Shown piece after piece: positions 31,777 through 39,724 of a stretch of DNA of 64,000 nucleotides. The notes under the pieces were generated by a model. The model was not told the DNA's origin. It saw nothing but the letters and a program-made list of their open reading frames with translations, and did no database searches. A program made the translations under genes and the position numbers. The stretch comes from Sandaracinaceae bacterium (lineage in GTDB: Bacteria > Myxococcota_A > Polyangia > Polyangiales > Houyiibacteriaceae), in contig JACKEJ010000006.1 in assembly GCA_020633055.1 (NCBI GenBank), forward strand, positions 496,001 through 560,000. Direction: 5' to 3'. Position 1 is the first letter of the stretch. Each line of letters starts with the position of its first letter.

Positions 31777-31828
31777 GGCGGGAGCCTACCCCACTTGCGG
31801 GCCCGCTCGCGCGGTCCACACTCGCGGC

Positions 31829-32407
31829 ATGCACGACGCCGACGACGACAGCCCCGACCTCGATCCTCGCGCCGCGCCGGGCCCGGACGAGCGCGACGCG
31901 GCGCGCTGGGAGGCCTGCGAAGAGGGCGTCGAGCTGCTCCGTGAAGGTGACGTCGACGGGGCTATCGCGCACTTCGAGGCGGTCGCCGTGCAGGACGCGC
32001 AGAACGCGTACGCGTTCCACTTCCTCGGCGCTGCCCACTACGAGCGTGAGGCGTGGGACAAGGCGCTCGCCGCCTACCTGGAGGCGCTGCAGCGAGCCCC
32101 CCAGTACCTGGGTGCGCGCGTGGGCGCGGGCCAGACGCTGCGCATGATGGGCCAGCCCGAGCGCGCCATCCGCATGGGCAAGCAGGCGCTCATGCTGCGG
32201 CGCGACGACCCCGACGCGCTGTTCCTGCTGGGGCTCTGCTATTACCAGCTCGGCGAGCGCAAGCCCGCCTTCGGCTTCCTGCAGCGCTTCCTCGCGACGG
32301 GCCCCGAGGTCGAGGTGCGGCTCGAGGTGGAGGGGTTGCTGGACCTCATCCGCGGCGAGGTGTTCCCGGGCAGCGACGACGAAGAGGGCGACGGCGGCGA
32401 CGACTGA
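31829..32407 (+). CDS. TPR-repeat protein
   Basis: A 192-residue acidic protein with three or four TPR units at about residues 30-165 (GVELLREGDVDGAIAHFEAVA, AFHFLGAAHYEREAWDKALAAYLEAL and following) and a very acidic C-terminus (GSDDEEGDGGDD). The start at 31829 is preferred because earlier residues are not TPR-like. No signal peptide, so cytoplasmic. Function unknown; it stands apart from its neighbours. Confidence 0.75.
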   Translation: MHDADDDSPDLDPRAAPGPDERDAARWEACEEGVELLREGDVDGAIAHFEAVAVQDAQNAYAFHFLGAAHYEREAWDKALAAYLEALQRAPQYLGARVGAGQTLRMMGQPERAIRMGKQALMLRRDDPDALFLLGLCYYQLGERKPAFGFLQRFLATGPEVEVRLEVEGLLDLIRGEVFPGSDDEEGDGGDD

Positions 32408-32410
32408 CCG

Positions 32411-33127
32411 CTACCAGCCGATGCGGAACACCCAGCGCGTGTGCTCGGGGCCGTCGGCCACACGTGAGACCACGTCCACCTTGCCCCCGGTCACGCCGTG
32501 GGAGTGCAGCGTCCCCAGCACGATCCCGCGGAACGTCCCCCCGTAGAACGGGCTCGGCTCCACTCGGCACTCCCACAGCATGGCGTGCTCCTCGCTGACT
32601 CGGACGCTGTGGGAGTTGTCCTGGACGCTCATGGAGTAGGCGTCCACCAGCTTGGCCAGGATGCGCCGCGGGTCGCTGCCCATCATCGCGCTCAGCGTGC
32701 GGCCGACCATGCTGTCCCGGAACACGGGGTAGAAGGTCTCGGCGATGCGCTGCATGCTGCGGTCCAGGGAGAGGTCCGGGTAGAGCACCGCCGCCGCCAT
32801 GAAATACAGCTTGTAAAAGTCACGGTGCGGGAGCAGAGCGAACGGGATGGCCCGTGCGCGGACGCCCGCATGGAGCATGAGGCGTTCGGCGGTGTCCGCG
32901 TCGCGCTCCTTCTTGATGACGTTCACCAGGCCGTCGAAGAACATGCCGCGCACCTGGCACTCGCTCGGGAAGTTCGAGAGGGTTGCGACGATGGCGCGCT
33001 GGTCTGCGGCGCCGAGGGGCAACGCCGCGGCGAACGCCTCGATCTCGCACTCCGCGACCTCGCCACGTCCCCATTGGAGCCCCTCACGAGGCGTCGCGTC
33101 CAGCTGCAAGAGGGTGGTCATGGGCAT
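32411..33127 (-). CDS. DUF2378 (TIGR02265) myxobacterial family protein
   Basis: The 238-residue protein has the pattern of DUF2378, a family found almost only in myxobacteria: an RGMFFDGLVNVI segment, an IPFALLPHRDFYKLYFMAAAVLYP segment, a SMQRIAETFYPVFRDSMVGRTLSAMMGSDP segment and a C-terminal GTLHSHGVTGGKVDV region. The function is unknown. It lies 43 bases downstream of the FAD oxidoreductase on the same strand, possibly at the end of the isoprenoid operon. Confidence 0.7.
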   Translation of the reverse strand: MPMTTLLQLDATPREGLQWGRGEVAECEIEAFAAALPLGAADQRAIVATLSNFPSECQVRGMFFDGLVNVIKKERDADTAERLMLHAGVRARAIPFALLPHRDFYKLYFMAAAVLYPDLSLDRSMQRIAETFYPVFRDSMVGRTLSAMMGSDPRRILAKLVDAYSMSVQDNSHSVRVSEEHAMLWECRVEPSPFYGGTFRGIVLGTLHSHGVTGGKVDVVSRVADGPEHTRWVFRIGW

Positions 33128-33170
33128 GCTCCGGGCAGGGGTGGGGCGCCGAGAGGCGCGGGCGGGACGA

Positions 33171-34817
33171 TCACGGGACCAGGTCGGGCGCGGCGAGCGG
33201 CGGCAGGCCCAACCGCCAGCGCAGCTTGTCGAGCAGCTTGAGGGGCTCGAACACGAGGGGCTCCTCGAGGGGGAAGAGAGCGCAGCGCTCGGCGGGGTCG
33301 TGGTCCGCGTCGAGGATGGCGTTGACCGCGCGTCGGGCGGCCTCGTTGGCGCCCTCCATCGTGGCCAGGTCCGTGTACGTGCGCACGTAGTCGGACGCGA
33401 GGAACAGGTTGCCGATGGCGGTGTGCGCCTCGGGGCGGTCAGCCCAGGAGCCCACGGTGTTCACCAGCAGGGGCTCGCGGTTCTCGGGCTTCCCGCTGGG
33501 CCCACCGGTCACGATGCTGTCGTCCAGGTACCAGTGCGCCAGGTTGGACTTCATCAGGTCCACGCCGGGGTCGTCGTTCAGCGACAAGCGCAGCTGCTCC
33601 CAGACCTCCTCCATGATCTGCTCGCGGTCGTCGATGGTGTCCGCCGGCTTGTGCAGCAGGAAGCCCGGCGACTCCCAGTCGCTGATGTCCACCGAGAGGA
33701 TGCCCCGCACAGTTCCGTCGCCCACCTGCGACAGGCGCTGCTTCCAGAACTGTTGCTGCGAGATGCTGGTCAGCGCCCAGGGCGACTCGACGTAGATGGT
33801 GTGCCCGTGCGCCAGCGGCACGTCGTCGCGCAGGTAGAACTGGATGCCGTTCATCCACGCGGTCTGCAGCTTGCTCAGGTTCCCCAGGGAGGGATCCGCC
33901 GCGAGGACGTCGGGCGTGAGAAAGTGCACGAAGCGGTCCACCGGGATGGCGCTCACGTAGTGGTCTGCGGTGACGCTCTCCAGCGTCCCGTCGGGGCGCG
34001 CGATGTCGACGCTGCTGATGCGCCCGCCGCTCATGTGGATGGCGTGCAGCGGCCGCTCGAGCTGGTAGTCCACGCCGAGCTGCTGGATGTGCTGCACCCA
34101 AGGGTCGATGAACACGTCGTTGGTCGGTCCGTCGAGCAGCCGGTCGAGGGTCTCGCCCGGCCGCAGCAGGTCCTGCAGCAGCTGGAGCAAGATGTAGCCG
34201 ACCGTGCGCGTGCTGCCGATCTCGGCGCGCATCGCCACGAGCGAGCGCGTCAGTCCGCGCGCCAGGTACAGCTTGTACTCCTGGCTCATCTTGTCGGCCT
34301 CGATGAAGTCCCACCAGCTCAGGTGCTCCCACTGCCCGAAGCGACGCTCGTCGCACGAGCTCAGCAGCGCCACCAGGCGCGTGCCGAAGAAGGCCGCCTC
34401 CAGCTCGGGGATGCCGAAGTTCGCCGTGGCGAGCGCGACGATGGCGTCCTTGAATTCGGCCAGGCTGCGCGGGAAGCGGGCCACCAGCACGGGGTCGGTC
34501 TCGTTGATGCGCGCGATCTGGAACTGGGTGGCCTGCACCAGGTTGTCGAACACGCCGTCCACGTTCCCCGGGTAGGGGATGCGCTTCATCGAGTCGGTGA
34601 TGTGCTTGTAGAAGCCCGGGAAGAAGCGGAAGCCGTGCTCGCCGGGCAGGTCGGGGCGCCCGTCCGTACCCGTGCCAGGCAGGCGCACGCTGCGGGCCTT
34701 GCCGCCCGGGATGGCCATGGCCTCGAAGACCCGCACCGAGTATCCGCGCGATGCCAGCTCGTGCGCTGCAGACAACCCACCGATGCCACCCCCGAGGACC
34801 ACCACCTGCTTCACCAT
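33171..34817 (-). CDS. FAD-dependent oxidoreductase, phytoene-desaturase/HpnE-like
   Basis: A 548-residue FAD enzyme with the N-terminal Rossmann motif VVVLGGGIGGLSAAHELASRG (residues 5-25), an EAMAIPGGKARS loop and a conserved GEHGFRFFPGFYKHITDSMKRIPYPG segment. A C-terminal FAD-contacting stretch (NLFLASDYVRTYTDLATMEGANEAARRA) closes the domain. This is the phytoene desaturase / hydroxysqualene dehydroxylase / amine oxidase superfamily. It follows the ABBA-like gene by 63 bases and the cis-prenyltransferase beyond it. It may oxidise a polyprenyl or terpenoid product; the substrate is inferred from context only. Confidence 0.75.
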   Translation of the reverse strand: MVKQVVVLGGGIGGLSAAHELASRGYSVRVFEAMAIPGGKARSVRLPGTGTDGRPDLPGEHGFRFFPGFYKHITDSMKRIPYPGNVDGVFDNLVQATQFQIARINETDPVLVARFPRSLAEFKDAIVALATANFGIPELEAAFFGTRLVALLSSCDERRFGQWEHLSWWDFIEADKMSQEYKLYLARGLTRSLVAMRAEIGSTRTVGYILLQLLQDLLRPGETLDRLLDGPTNDVFIDPWVQHIQQLGVDYQLERPLHAIHMSGGRISSVDIARPDGTLESVTADHYVSAIPVDRFVHFLTPDVLAADPSLGNLSKLQTAWMNGIQFYLRDDVPLAHGHTIYVESPWALTSISQQQFWKQRLSQVGDGTVRGILSVDISDWESPGFLLHKPADTIDDREQIMEEVWEQLRLSLNDDPGVDLMKSNLAHWYLDDSIVTGGPSGKPENREPLLVNTVGSWADRPEAHTAIGNLFLASDYVRTYTDLATMEGANEAARRAVNAILDADHDPAERCALFPLEEPLVFEPLKLLDKLRWRLGLPPLAAPDLVP

Positions 34818-34880
34818 CAGGTCATGCTAGGCGAATCTGGTTTCGCGCAAAAGTTCCACACACGGTGTCGGTGACAACCC

Positions 34881-35885
34881 CTACGCGGGGACACGCGCGC
34901 GGCCGCCGTCGGGATCGAGGGCGAACGCGGCGCAGTAGAAATCCACCGAGCGGCCGCCGTCTTCGATCGCGGACGCCGTGGGGATCACTCGGGGTATGCG
35001 CTGGTGCGCGTCCGGGCGACGCAGCTCCGACAGCACAGCGCGCAGCTCCTTCGTCCTCCCCGCGGCTCGAAACAGCCCGCTCACGTCCCGAAACGCCTCG
35101 AGGGTCGCGCGCTGGTCGGCGCCAAACCGTTGCCGCGCGAGATCGTAGATCTTGTTGACCGCGTAGCGCGGCGCCTCCCCGCGCTCGAGCCGCACGGTGA
35201 GGTAGTAGTACGTCGACGCCAGCGGGCAGGCCGCCGCCATCTGGTCGGCGAGCGAGCGCACGTCTTCCGGCGCGCCCGCGAAGGCGCCCTCGAGGCCAGC
35301 AGCGCCCACGTAGGCCTTGGCCCGCGGCGCGCGACCGGGGGGCGCTTCCAGCGTGACCACACCGACGGACGGGGCGCCGTCCAGCCACGCAGGCAGTGCG
35401 CAGCCCAGCTCGGCGGCCGCGAGCGCCTCGTCGACTTCGCGGGCGCTGCCGACGCCAGCACCCCAAGCGTCTTCCTGGAAGTAGACCTTCAACCGTGGCG
35501 GCGCGCCCGGGTCGTCGAACGCAAACGACAACGTGGCGACGCTCGGGAGTGGGAGCGCCGCGGACAGCCGCGTGGCAGCGCGCTGGACCTCCGCTTCGTT
35601 GGTGATTCCGGCTGCGTCGATCGCTTCGCCCAGGAACTCGGAGAGGGCGCGGCCGTCGAAGCGAGAGTTCACGGTGAAGCCCCACGCCGCGCGCGTCCCG
35701 GCCGCCAAGTAGCCGTCGTACTTCATCGCGAAGGGCTCGTCGGTCGCGGTCAGGCGGTCGGGTCGGTCGAGCATCCGTCGCACACGCGCCGCGGCTGGGT
35801 GGCCGCCGCCAGCGCGTGACAGCGCATCGTAGAGTGCGAGTGAGGCGCCCAGGTGCTGGCGCGCGCGGCCTCGTGTGTCGTCCAT
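34881..35885 (-). CDS. Putative ABBA-fold prenyltransferase-like protein
   Basis: No confident assignment. The 334-residue protein has repeated beta-hairpin motifs spaced by helices, each ending in a charged-aromatic strand: VATLSFAFDDP...RLKVYFQEDAWG (about residue 108-133), VGVVTLEAPP...RAKAYVG (about 170), YYYLTVRLERGEAPRYAVNKIYD (about 230) and SVDFYCAAFALDP (about 315). The RLKVYF strand and the alternating pattern recall ABBA/DMATS-type aromatic prenyltransferases. It begins 4 bases after the stop of the cis-prenyltransferase gene, and the two are probably translationally linked. A structure prediction would decide. Confidence 0.45.
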   Translation of the reverse strand: MDDTRGRARQHLGASLALYDALSRAGGGHPAAARVRRMLDRPDRLTATDEPFAMKYDGYLAAGTRAAWGFTVNSRFDGRALSEFLGEAIDAAGITNEAEVQRAATRLSAALPLPSVATLSFAFDDPGAPPRLKVYFQEDAWGAGVGSAREVDEALAAAELGCALPAWLDGAPSVGVVTLEAPPGRAPRAKAYVGAAGLEGAFAGAPEDVRSLADQMAAACPLASTYYYLTVRLERGEAPRYAVNKIYDLARQRFGADQRATLEAFRDVSGLFRAAGRTKELRAVLSELRRPDAHQRIPRVIPTASAIEDGGRSVDFYCAAFALDPDGGRARVPA

Positions 35886-35889
35886 GGGC

Positions 35890-36564
35890 TCAGCGTCCGT
35901 AGCGCCGTGTCTGGGCGCCGGCCGCCTCGAGCTCGCGGCGCACGACGGCAGGGGTGACGGCAGGCCATGGTTCGTCCACGAACGCAAGCCGCGCCTCGGC
36001 GATGTGCCAGAGCATGAACCCGGCGCTCAAGTGCGCGGAGCCACCAGAGCGCAGCAGCAGATCGACATCCGGGAGGCCCGCTGTCCACAGACCCTCCTCG
36101 AGCGACTGCGACGCGCCGCGCGCGAACGTTCGGGCGGCTTCGCGGAGCTCGTCGCGGCCATCGTATCCCATCAGCAGCGTCACCTGTCGTGGCCCCGCGC
36201 CAGCGGCGCCGAGGGCACGATCCAGCTTCGGTCGCAGCTCGGGGCACAGCTCGTCGATGCGTCCGAACGCACCAAAGCGCGCGTCGGTGTCGCGCAGGAG
36301 CCGCTGCGCGGGTCCGTCCAGCCAGTCGCCCAGCGCATCGACGATGCCTCGCACCTCCTCGGGGGCGCGCTGCGTCAGGTTGGCGGGCGAGCCCCACCAG
36401 AAGGTCACCATCTCGACTCCCTGCGCGAACGCCTCCCGGATGGCCCCGTCGATGGCGCCGATCCCCGCGATGTGTCCCTCCTGCGCGCTCATTCCACGAG
36501 CACGCGCCCACCGTCGGTTGCCGTCCGGGATGATGGCCAAGTGTCGAATGGGGGTGCCCGTCAC
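35890..36564 (-). CDS. Cis-prenyltransferase (UppS-like)
   Basis: A 224-residue cis-isoprenyl transferase with a GTG start; it would elongate a prenyl diphosphate with isopentenyl diphosphate. Motif HLAIIPDGNRRWARARG (catalytic Asp near residue 15) is intact. The second motif reads FWWGSPANLTQR instead of the usual FSTENW-type sequence, and the C-terminal motif DLLLRSGGSAHLSAGFMLWHIAEARLAF keeps the diphosphate-binding Arg. The protein is at the short end for the family and its divergent motifs suggest a specialised, possibly short-chain product rather than the cell-wall carrier. It heads a minus-strand unit with the ABBA-like protein and FAD oxidoreductase. A longer open frame reaching 37560 is antisense and rejected. 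Confidence 0.82.
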   Translation of the reverse strand: MTGTPIRHLAIIPDGNRRWARARGMSAQEGHIAGIGAIDGAIREAFAQGVEMVTFWWGSPANLTQRAPEEVRGIVDALGDWLDGPAQRLLRDTDARFGAFGRIDELCPELRPKLDRALGAAGAGPRQVTLLMGYDGRDELREAARTFARGASQSLEEGLWTAGLPDVDLLLRSGGSAHLSAGFMLWHIAEARLAFVDEPWPAVTPAVVRRELEAAGAQTRRYGR

Positions 36565-36738
36565 GTCGGGACGCCGATTGTTGCGCTGCCCATCTGGGCC
36601 GACTCTACCAAGCCGACGTCGCGCGTGTCCACGAGAGCGACGGGCATCTCGACGGTAGCGCGAGGCGGTCCCGCGCGTCGCGCCCAACGACGCGGTGCGG
36701 GGCTGGCGGGCGGCAGTCGGAGGTGGCACACACCCTCG

Positions 36739-37590
36739 ATGGGAAGTTCGCTCGTCCCGCAGCGCGACGCCGATGGCTGGCAGGACGCGGTCACCTCCAC
36801 CACACACGCGCTCGCGGCGCTGTGCGGCGCGCCCGTCGGCGCCTTCCAGCCGCTCCTGGATCGCGTCATCGCCGTCGGTCCAACGCCCGACGGGAGCCTC
36901 GGGATGGAGTGGGTGGCGCCGACCGGGGCCCAGCGCTTTGGGTTGACCGTGTTCGAGCACGGTGGGCGCGACGACCACCTCGGGGTGGCGCGACGCCTCT
37001 GCGTCGCGCACTTCGACGGCGAGGCGGTGGACGCGTGGGACCGCTTGATGTCGGAGCTCCAGGTGACGCGAGTCGGGTGCCATGTCGGCCTCGCGTGGGA
37101 CGCGACGCACGGGTTCCGGCTCAAGCTCTTTGCGGCCGGCGCGCGGGACATGGCGGCCGTCGCCCGGGCATTCGGCACGCCCTACGAGAAGCATTTGATC
37201 GGCGTCGGCTGCGACTTCTGGTGCGGTGGTCGCTACCGCGAGCGGAGCTACTTCCAGGCCAGGAGCGTGGACGTGCTTCGAGGGCTGGCGCCAGCGTGGG
37301 ACGCTGGCTTCGCGCCGTCGATCGTGGTCGCGGCCCGTCAACACGTGATCCTCACGCGGACGCACGAGACGGACGCGCTGGGCCCCAAAGCGACATGGAG
37401 CCTGATCTTCCCCCCAGAGGCGACGCTCGGATCCGTCGAAGCGCCCTTTCAGGGCCTGGTCCACGCGGAGCTCCCGAGGCTCTCGGTGGGCGCGGCGCCG
37501 TTCGTGCTGCGGCCGTCGGCGCTCCAGATCGATCGGTATCGTGACGGTCGTGAAGAGCACGAGCTGCTCATCACTCTCGCGCCGGGTTGA
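36739..37590 (+). CDS. Putative ABBA-fold prenyltransferase-like protein, second type
   Basis: No confident assignment. The 283-residue protein shows five alternating two-strand and helix units, with strands at about residues 54-71, 110-133, 153-171, 191-206 and 257-281. Segments RVGCHVGLAW...FRLKLFAAG and LIGVGCDFWCGGRYRERSYFQ resemble the pattern of cyanobactin-type (LynF/TruF) ABBA prenyltransferases. It is divergent from the cis-prenyltransferase, with 174 bases between starts, which probably holds promoters for both. Prenyltransferase activity is inference from strand pattern and context. Confidence 0.4.
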   Translation: MGSSLVPQRDADGWQDAVTSTTHALAALCGAPVGAFQPLLDRVIAVGPTPDGSLGMEWVAPTGAQRFGLTVFEHGGRDDHLGVARRLCVAHFDGEAVDAWDRLMSELQVTRVGCHVGLAWDATHGFRLKLFAAGARDMAAVARAFGTPYEKHLIGVGCDFWCGGRYRERSYFQARSVDVLRGLAPAWDAGFAPSIVVAARQHVILTRTHETDALGPKATWSLIFPPEATLGSVEAPFQGLVHAELPRLSVGAAPFVLRPSALQIDRYRDGREEHELLITLAPG

Positions 37591-37632
37591 CCCCGCGGAG
37601 GCGGTGCGCGGCGCCGCCTCGACGTGTGTGGC

Positions 37633-38595
37633 TCAGCCTGGCGTGCGCGCTCGTCTGTAGGGCACGTAGGCTCCCGGGTCATCCTGCGAGTTCGCCATGT
37701 ACCGCTCGTGCAGGCCCTGGCAGGACTTCCCGAACCGGACGCACGAGCTCTGCTTCGGGCACGAGAAGCCGCTCGACCGCGCGGCGCGCTGTGAGAACTC
37801 GTCGTGGATCAGCAGGCTCGCGCGGTGATTCTCGAGCGTGTCGTCGTGCTCGCCCAACAGGCACTCCGGGAACCAGCTGACGACGACCTTGCGCCCAGCT
37901 GCCTTCAGCTTCGAGATGGCGCGCCGCAGGTACGGCGCGCTGTCCACGTAGCTGACGTGTTCGCTCCCCTGTCCGATGTCGCCGAACTCGATGAACGCCC
38001 AGAACTGACACTCCGGGATCTGCTCCGCGATCAAGAAGTCTGCGGTCTCTTCGAGGTGCTGGTAGCTCCCGCGCGTGATGACGGTGTTCGACACCAACAT
38101 GGCGCCCGACTTGCGGATGGCCGCGAGCCCGCCGCGCATCTCTTCGAACGAGCGCGGGTCGCGGGTGAGGCATGCGTCCAGCTCGGCGTTCCCAGCATGG
38201 ACGGACACGAAGTACTCGGTGATGCCAGCGTCGATCAGGCTGGCGAGGAGGGCCTCGTTGCGCAGGCGGCGCGCGTTGGTCTGGATGCGGACCACCTCGA
38301 ACCCTCCGCGCTCGATCGCCACCCGCGCGAGGTCGGGGAGGTCCTTCCGGAGAGTACACTCCGCGCCGGAGAAGATGAGCCGCTGGTACAACCCGCCCCG
38401 CAGCCGGTTCTCGTCGTAGACGCGCTCGAGGAACGCCACGGGCGTGTCCGATAGGCGCTGCGACAGCTCGGGCTCGATGAAACAGAAGCGACAGGCGCTG
38501 TTGCAGTTGTAGTTCACGGCGAGCGTCAGGCTGTCGATGCTCGGATCGTCGTGCAGCAGCTGCGTGGACATGGGGAGTGATGCGGATCGGGTCAT
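37633..38595 (-). CDS. Radical SAM enzyme with C-terminal Cys cluster
   Basis: The 320-residue protein has the [4Fe-4S] motif CNSACRFC (Cys31, Cys35, Cys38) after a LAVNYN strand, and radical SAM barrel strands such as LIFSGAEC, RIQTNARR and EYFVSVHAG. A C-terminal group of cysteines (245, 279, 285 and 292, in FPECLLG, SCPKQSSC and KSCQGLHERY) probably holds a second cluster, as in SPASM/twitch enzymes. The start at 38595 is 5 bases after the stop of the upstream unknown gene, so the two are probably a pair; Met9 is an alternative. Substrate unknown. Confidence 0.75.
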   Translation of the reverse strand: MTRSASLPMSTQLLHDDPSIDSLTLAVNYNCNSACRFCFIEPELSQRLSDTPVAFLERVYDENRLRGGLYQRLIFSGAECTLRKDLPDLARVAIERGGFEVVRIQTNARRLRNEALLASLIDAGITEYFVSVHAGNAELDACLTRDPRSFEEMRGGLAAIRKSGAMLVSNTVITRGSYQHLEETADFLIAEQIPECQFWAFIEFGDIGQGSEHVSYVDSAPYLRRAISKLKAAGRKVVVSWFPECLLGEHDDTLENHRASLLIHDEFSQRAARSSGFSCPKQSSCVRFGKSCQGLHERYMANSQDDPGAYVPYRRARTPG

Positions 38596-38600
38596 GGCGA

Positions 38601-39485
38601 TCAGAAGACGCCGTGCACGGCGTACTTGTCGATGTCGACGTGGGTGGTCGACGGGGTTCCTGCGAAGTCGAAGCCGAGGTCCCAGCGCAGATGCGCGAAG
38701 TCCTCTGCGTTCTCGGTGAGCATGGTCGCCAGCCCCGGGTCCTTGGGCCGCAGCCACTCGCGGAGCTCCGGGGTCGTGATGCGGGCGAAGTAGAGGCCGT
38801 CCGCCCGAGGCTTCACGGCGTAGCAGATGGTGTGGCAGCGCTCGAGGGCATTCGGGACCAGGGCGCGTCCCGCCTCCCGCGTTCCCGCGCGCGGCGAGTA
38901 GCGTAGGCGGCCGTAGACGTCGTCGAGCTCCTTCTGCACGCGCGGCGCGTAGAACCAGTAGTGGTTCTCCATGCGGATCCCGTCTGGCGCGATGTGATAC
39001 GAGAAGCCGCAGGTCTTGCGCGCCTGATCGCCGCTCCCGAGGTAGATGCGTGGATCGTCGGCGACCTTCGCACGCACACCGTCTGGGGTGATCTCGAAGC
39101 TCCACATGAAGTAGGGGGAGCGCTCGTCGACGTCGACCCCGAACGTCAGCAGGCCGTCCAGCGCGGCCCGCACGCTCGTGAACGACACGGGGTTGGGCTG
39201 CTGGTTCTGCGTGAAGTTGTAGTAGTAGAACTCGATCGCGGTTCCCTTGGGACCCCACTTGAATCCCCACACGGTCTCGTCGTGTCCGACCGCGTCGCGC
39301 AGCCGCTCACACACGGGCCAGGCCTCGTCGAGCCAGCCGTGATGGCGGAGCAGGTGCTTGAGGAGGGACGCTGGCTGAAGCCGCCCCGCGGGCGGCACGA
39401 CGGGGTCGTACGGGCGCAGGATGTAGTCCATGTGCTTCGTCGACGCGGTGACGGGGATCCTGTCGTCGGGGTGCAAGCCGCTCAT
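38601..39485 (-). CDS. Uncharacterised protein paired with radical SAM enzyme
   Basis: Not recognised. The 294-residue protein has no signal peptide and is rich in aromatic beta-strand segments alternating with helices: VWGFKWGPKGTAIEFYYYNF, YFMWSFEITPDGVRAKVA, FSYHIAPDGIRMENHYWFYA, CHTICYAVKPRADGLYFARIT and a C-terminal DKYAVHGVF. This repeated two-strand pattern is compatible with an ABBA-like barrel but could be another beta-rich enzyme or binding protein. It lies 5 bases upstream of the radical SAM gene and is probably its functional partner. The start at 39485 is the Met nearest conserved-looking sequence. Confidence 0.5.
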   Translation of the reverse strand: MSGLHPDDRIPVTASTKHMDYILRPYDPVVPPAGRLQPASLLKHLLRHHGWLDEAWPVCERLRDAVGHDETVWGFKWGPKGTAIEFYYYNFTQNQQPNPVSFTSVRAALDGLLTFGVDVDERSPYFMWSFEITPDGVRAKVADDPRIYLGSGDQARKTCGFSYHIAPDGIRMENHYWFYAPRVQKELDDVYGRLRYSPRAGTREAGRALVPNALERCHTICYAVKPRADGLYFARITTPELREWLRPKDPGLATMLTENAEDFAHLRWDLGFDFAGTPSTTHVDIDKYAVHGVF

Positions 39486-39560
39486 CGGGCGGCAGCGTAG
39501 CACGCTGGCGACGCGGGCTGTTCCCGCGCGCGCCTGGCTCGTCGATCCTGAATCGTGCTC

Positions 39561-39723
39561 TAGCAGCCCGTTGAAGAACCCTCCCTTCCTCTTGCTTGCA
39601 GCCCGAGGCCCACTTGCCGCCCGCTTCGGTCGCAGAACCGTCGAGGTTCTGCTCCCTCACCGTGCGACAATTGAGCCTCGGTTGCCCGCGCGATAGGAAG
39701 GGCAGTTCTTCAACGGGCTGCTA
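39561..39723 (-). repeat. MITE-like repeat, copy 1
   Basis: A 163-base element bounded by perfect 19-base terminal inverted repeats (TAGCAGCCCGTTGAAGAAC at 39561-39579 and its complement at 39705-39723), extending imperfectly to about 30 bases. The reverse complement closely matches copy 2 at 46989-47143. It encodes no protein of its own. Its right end lies one base from the stop codon of the 2OG oxygenase gene at 39725, so it may also act as a 3' hairpin. No target duplication is obvious. Confidence 0.8.
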
Positions 39724-39724
39724 G

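Noticed and set aside
36565..37560. Extension of the cis-prenyltransferase frame to 37560
   Set aside because: Only the part from the GTG at 36564 shows cis-prenyltransferase motifs; the rest is antisense to the ABBA-like gene.
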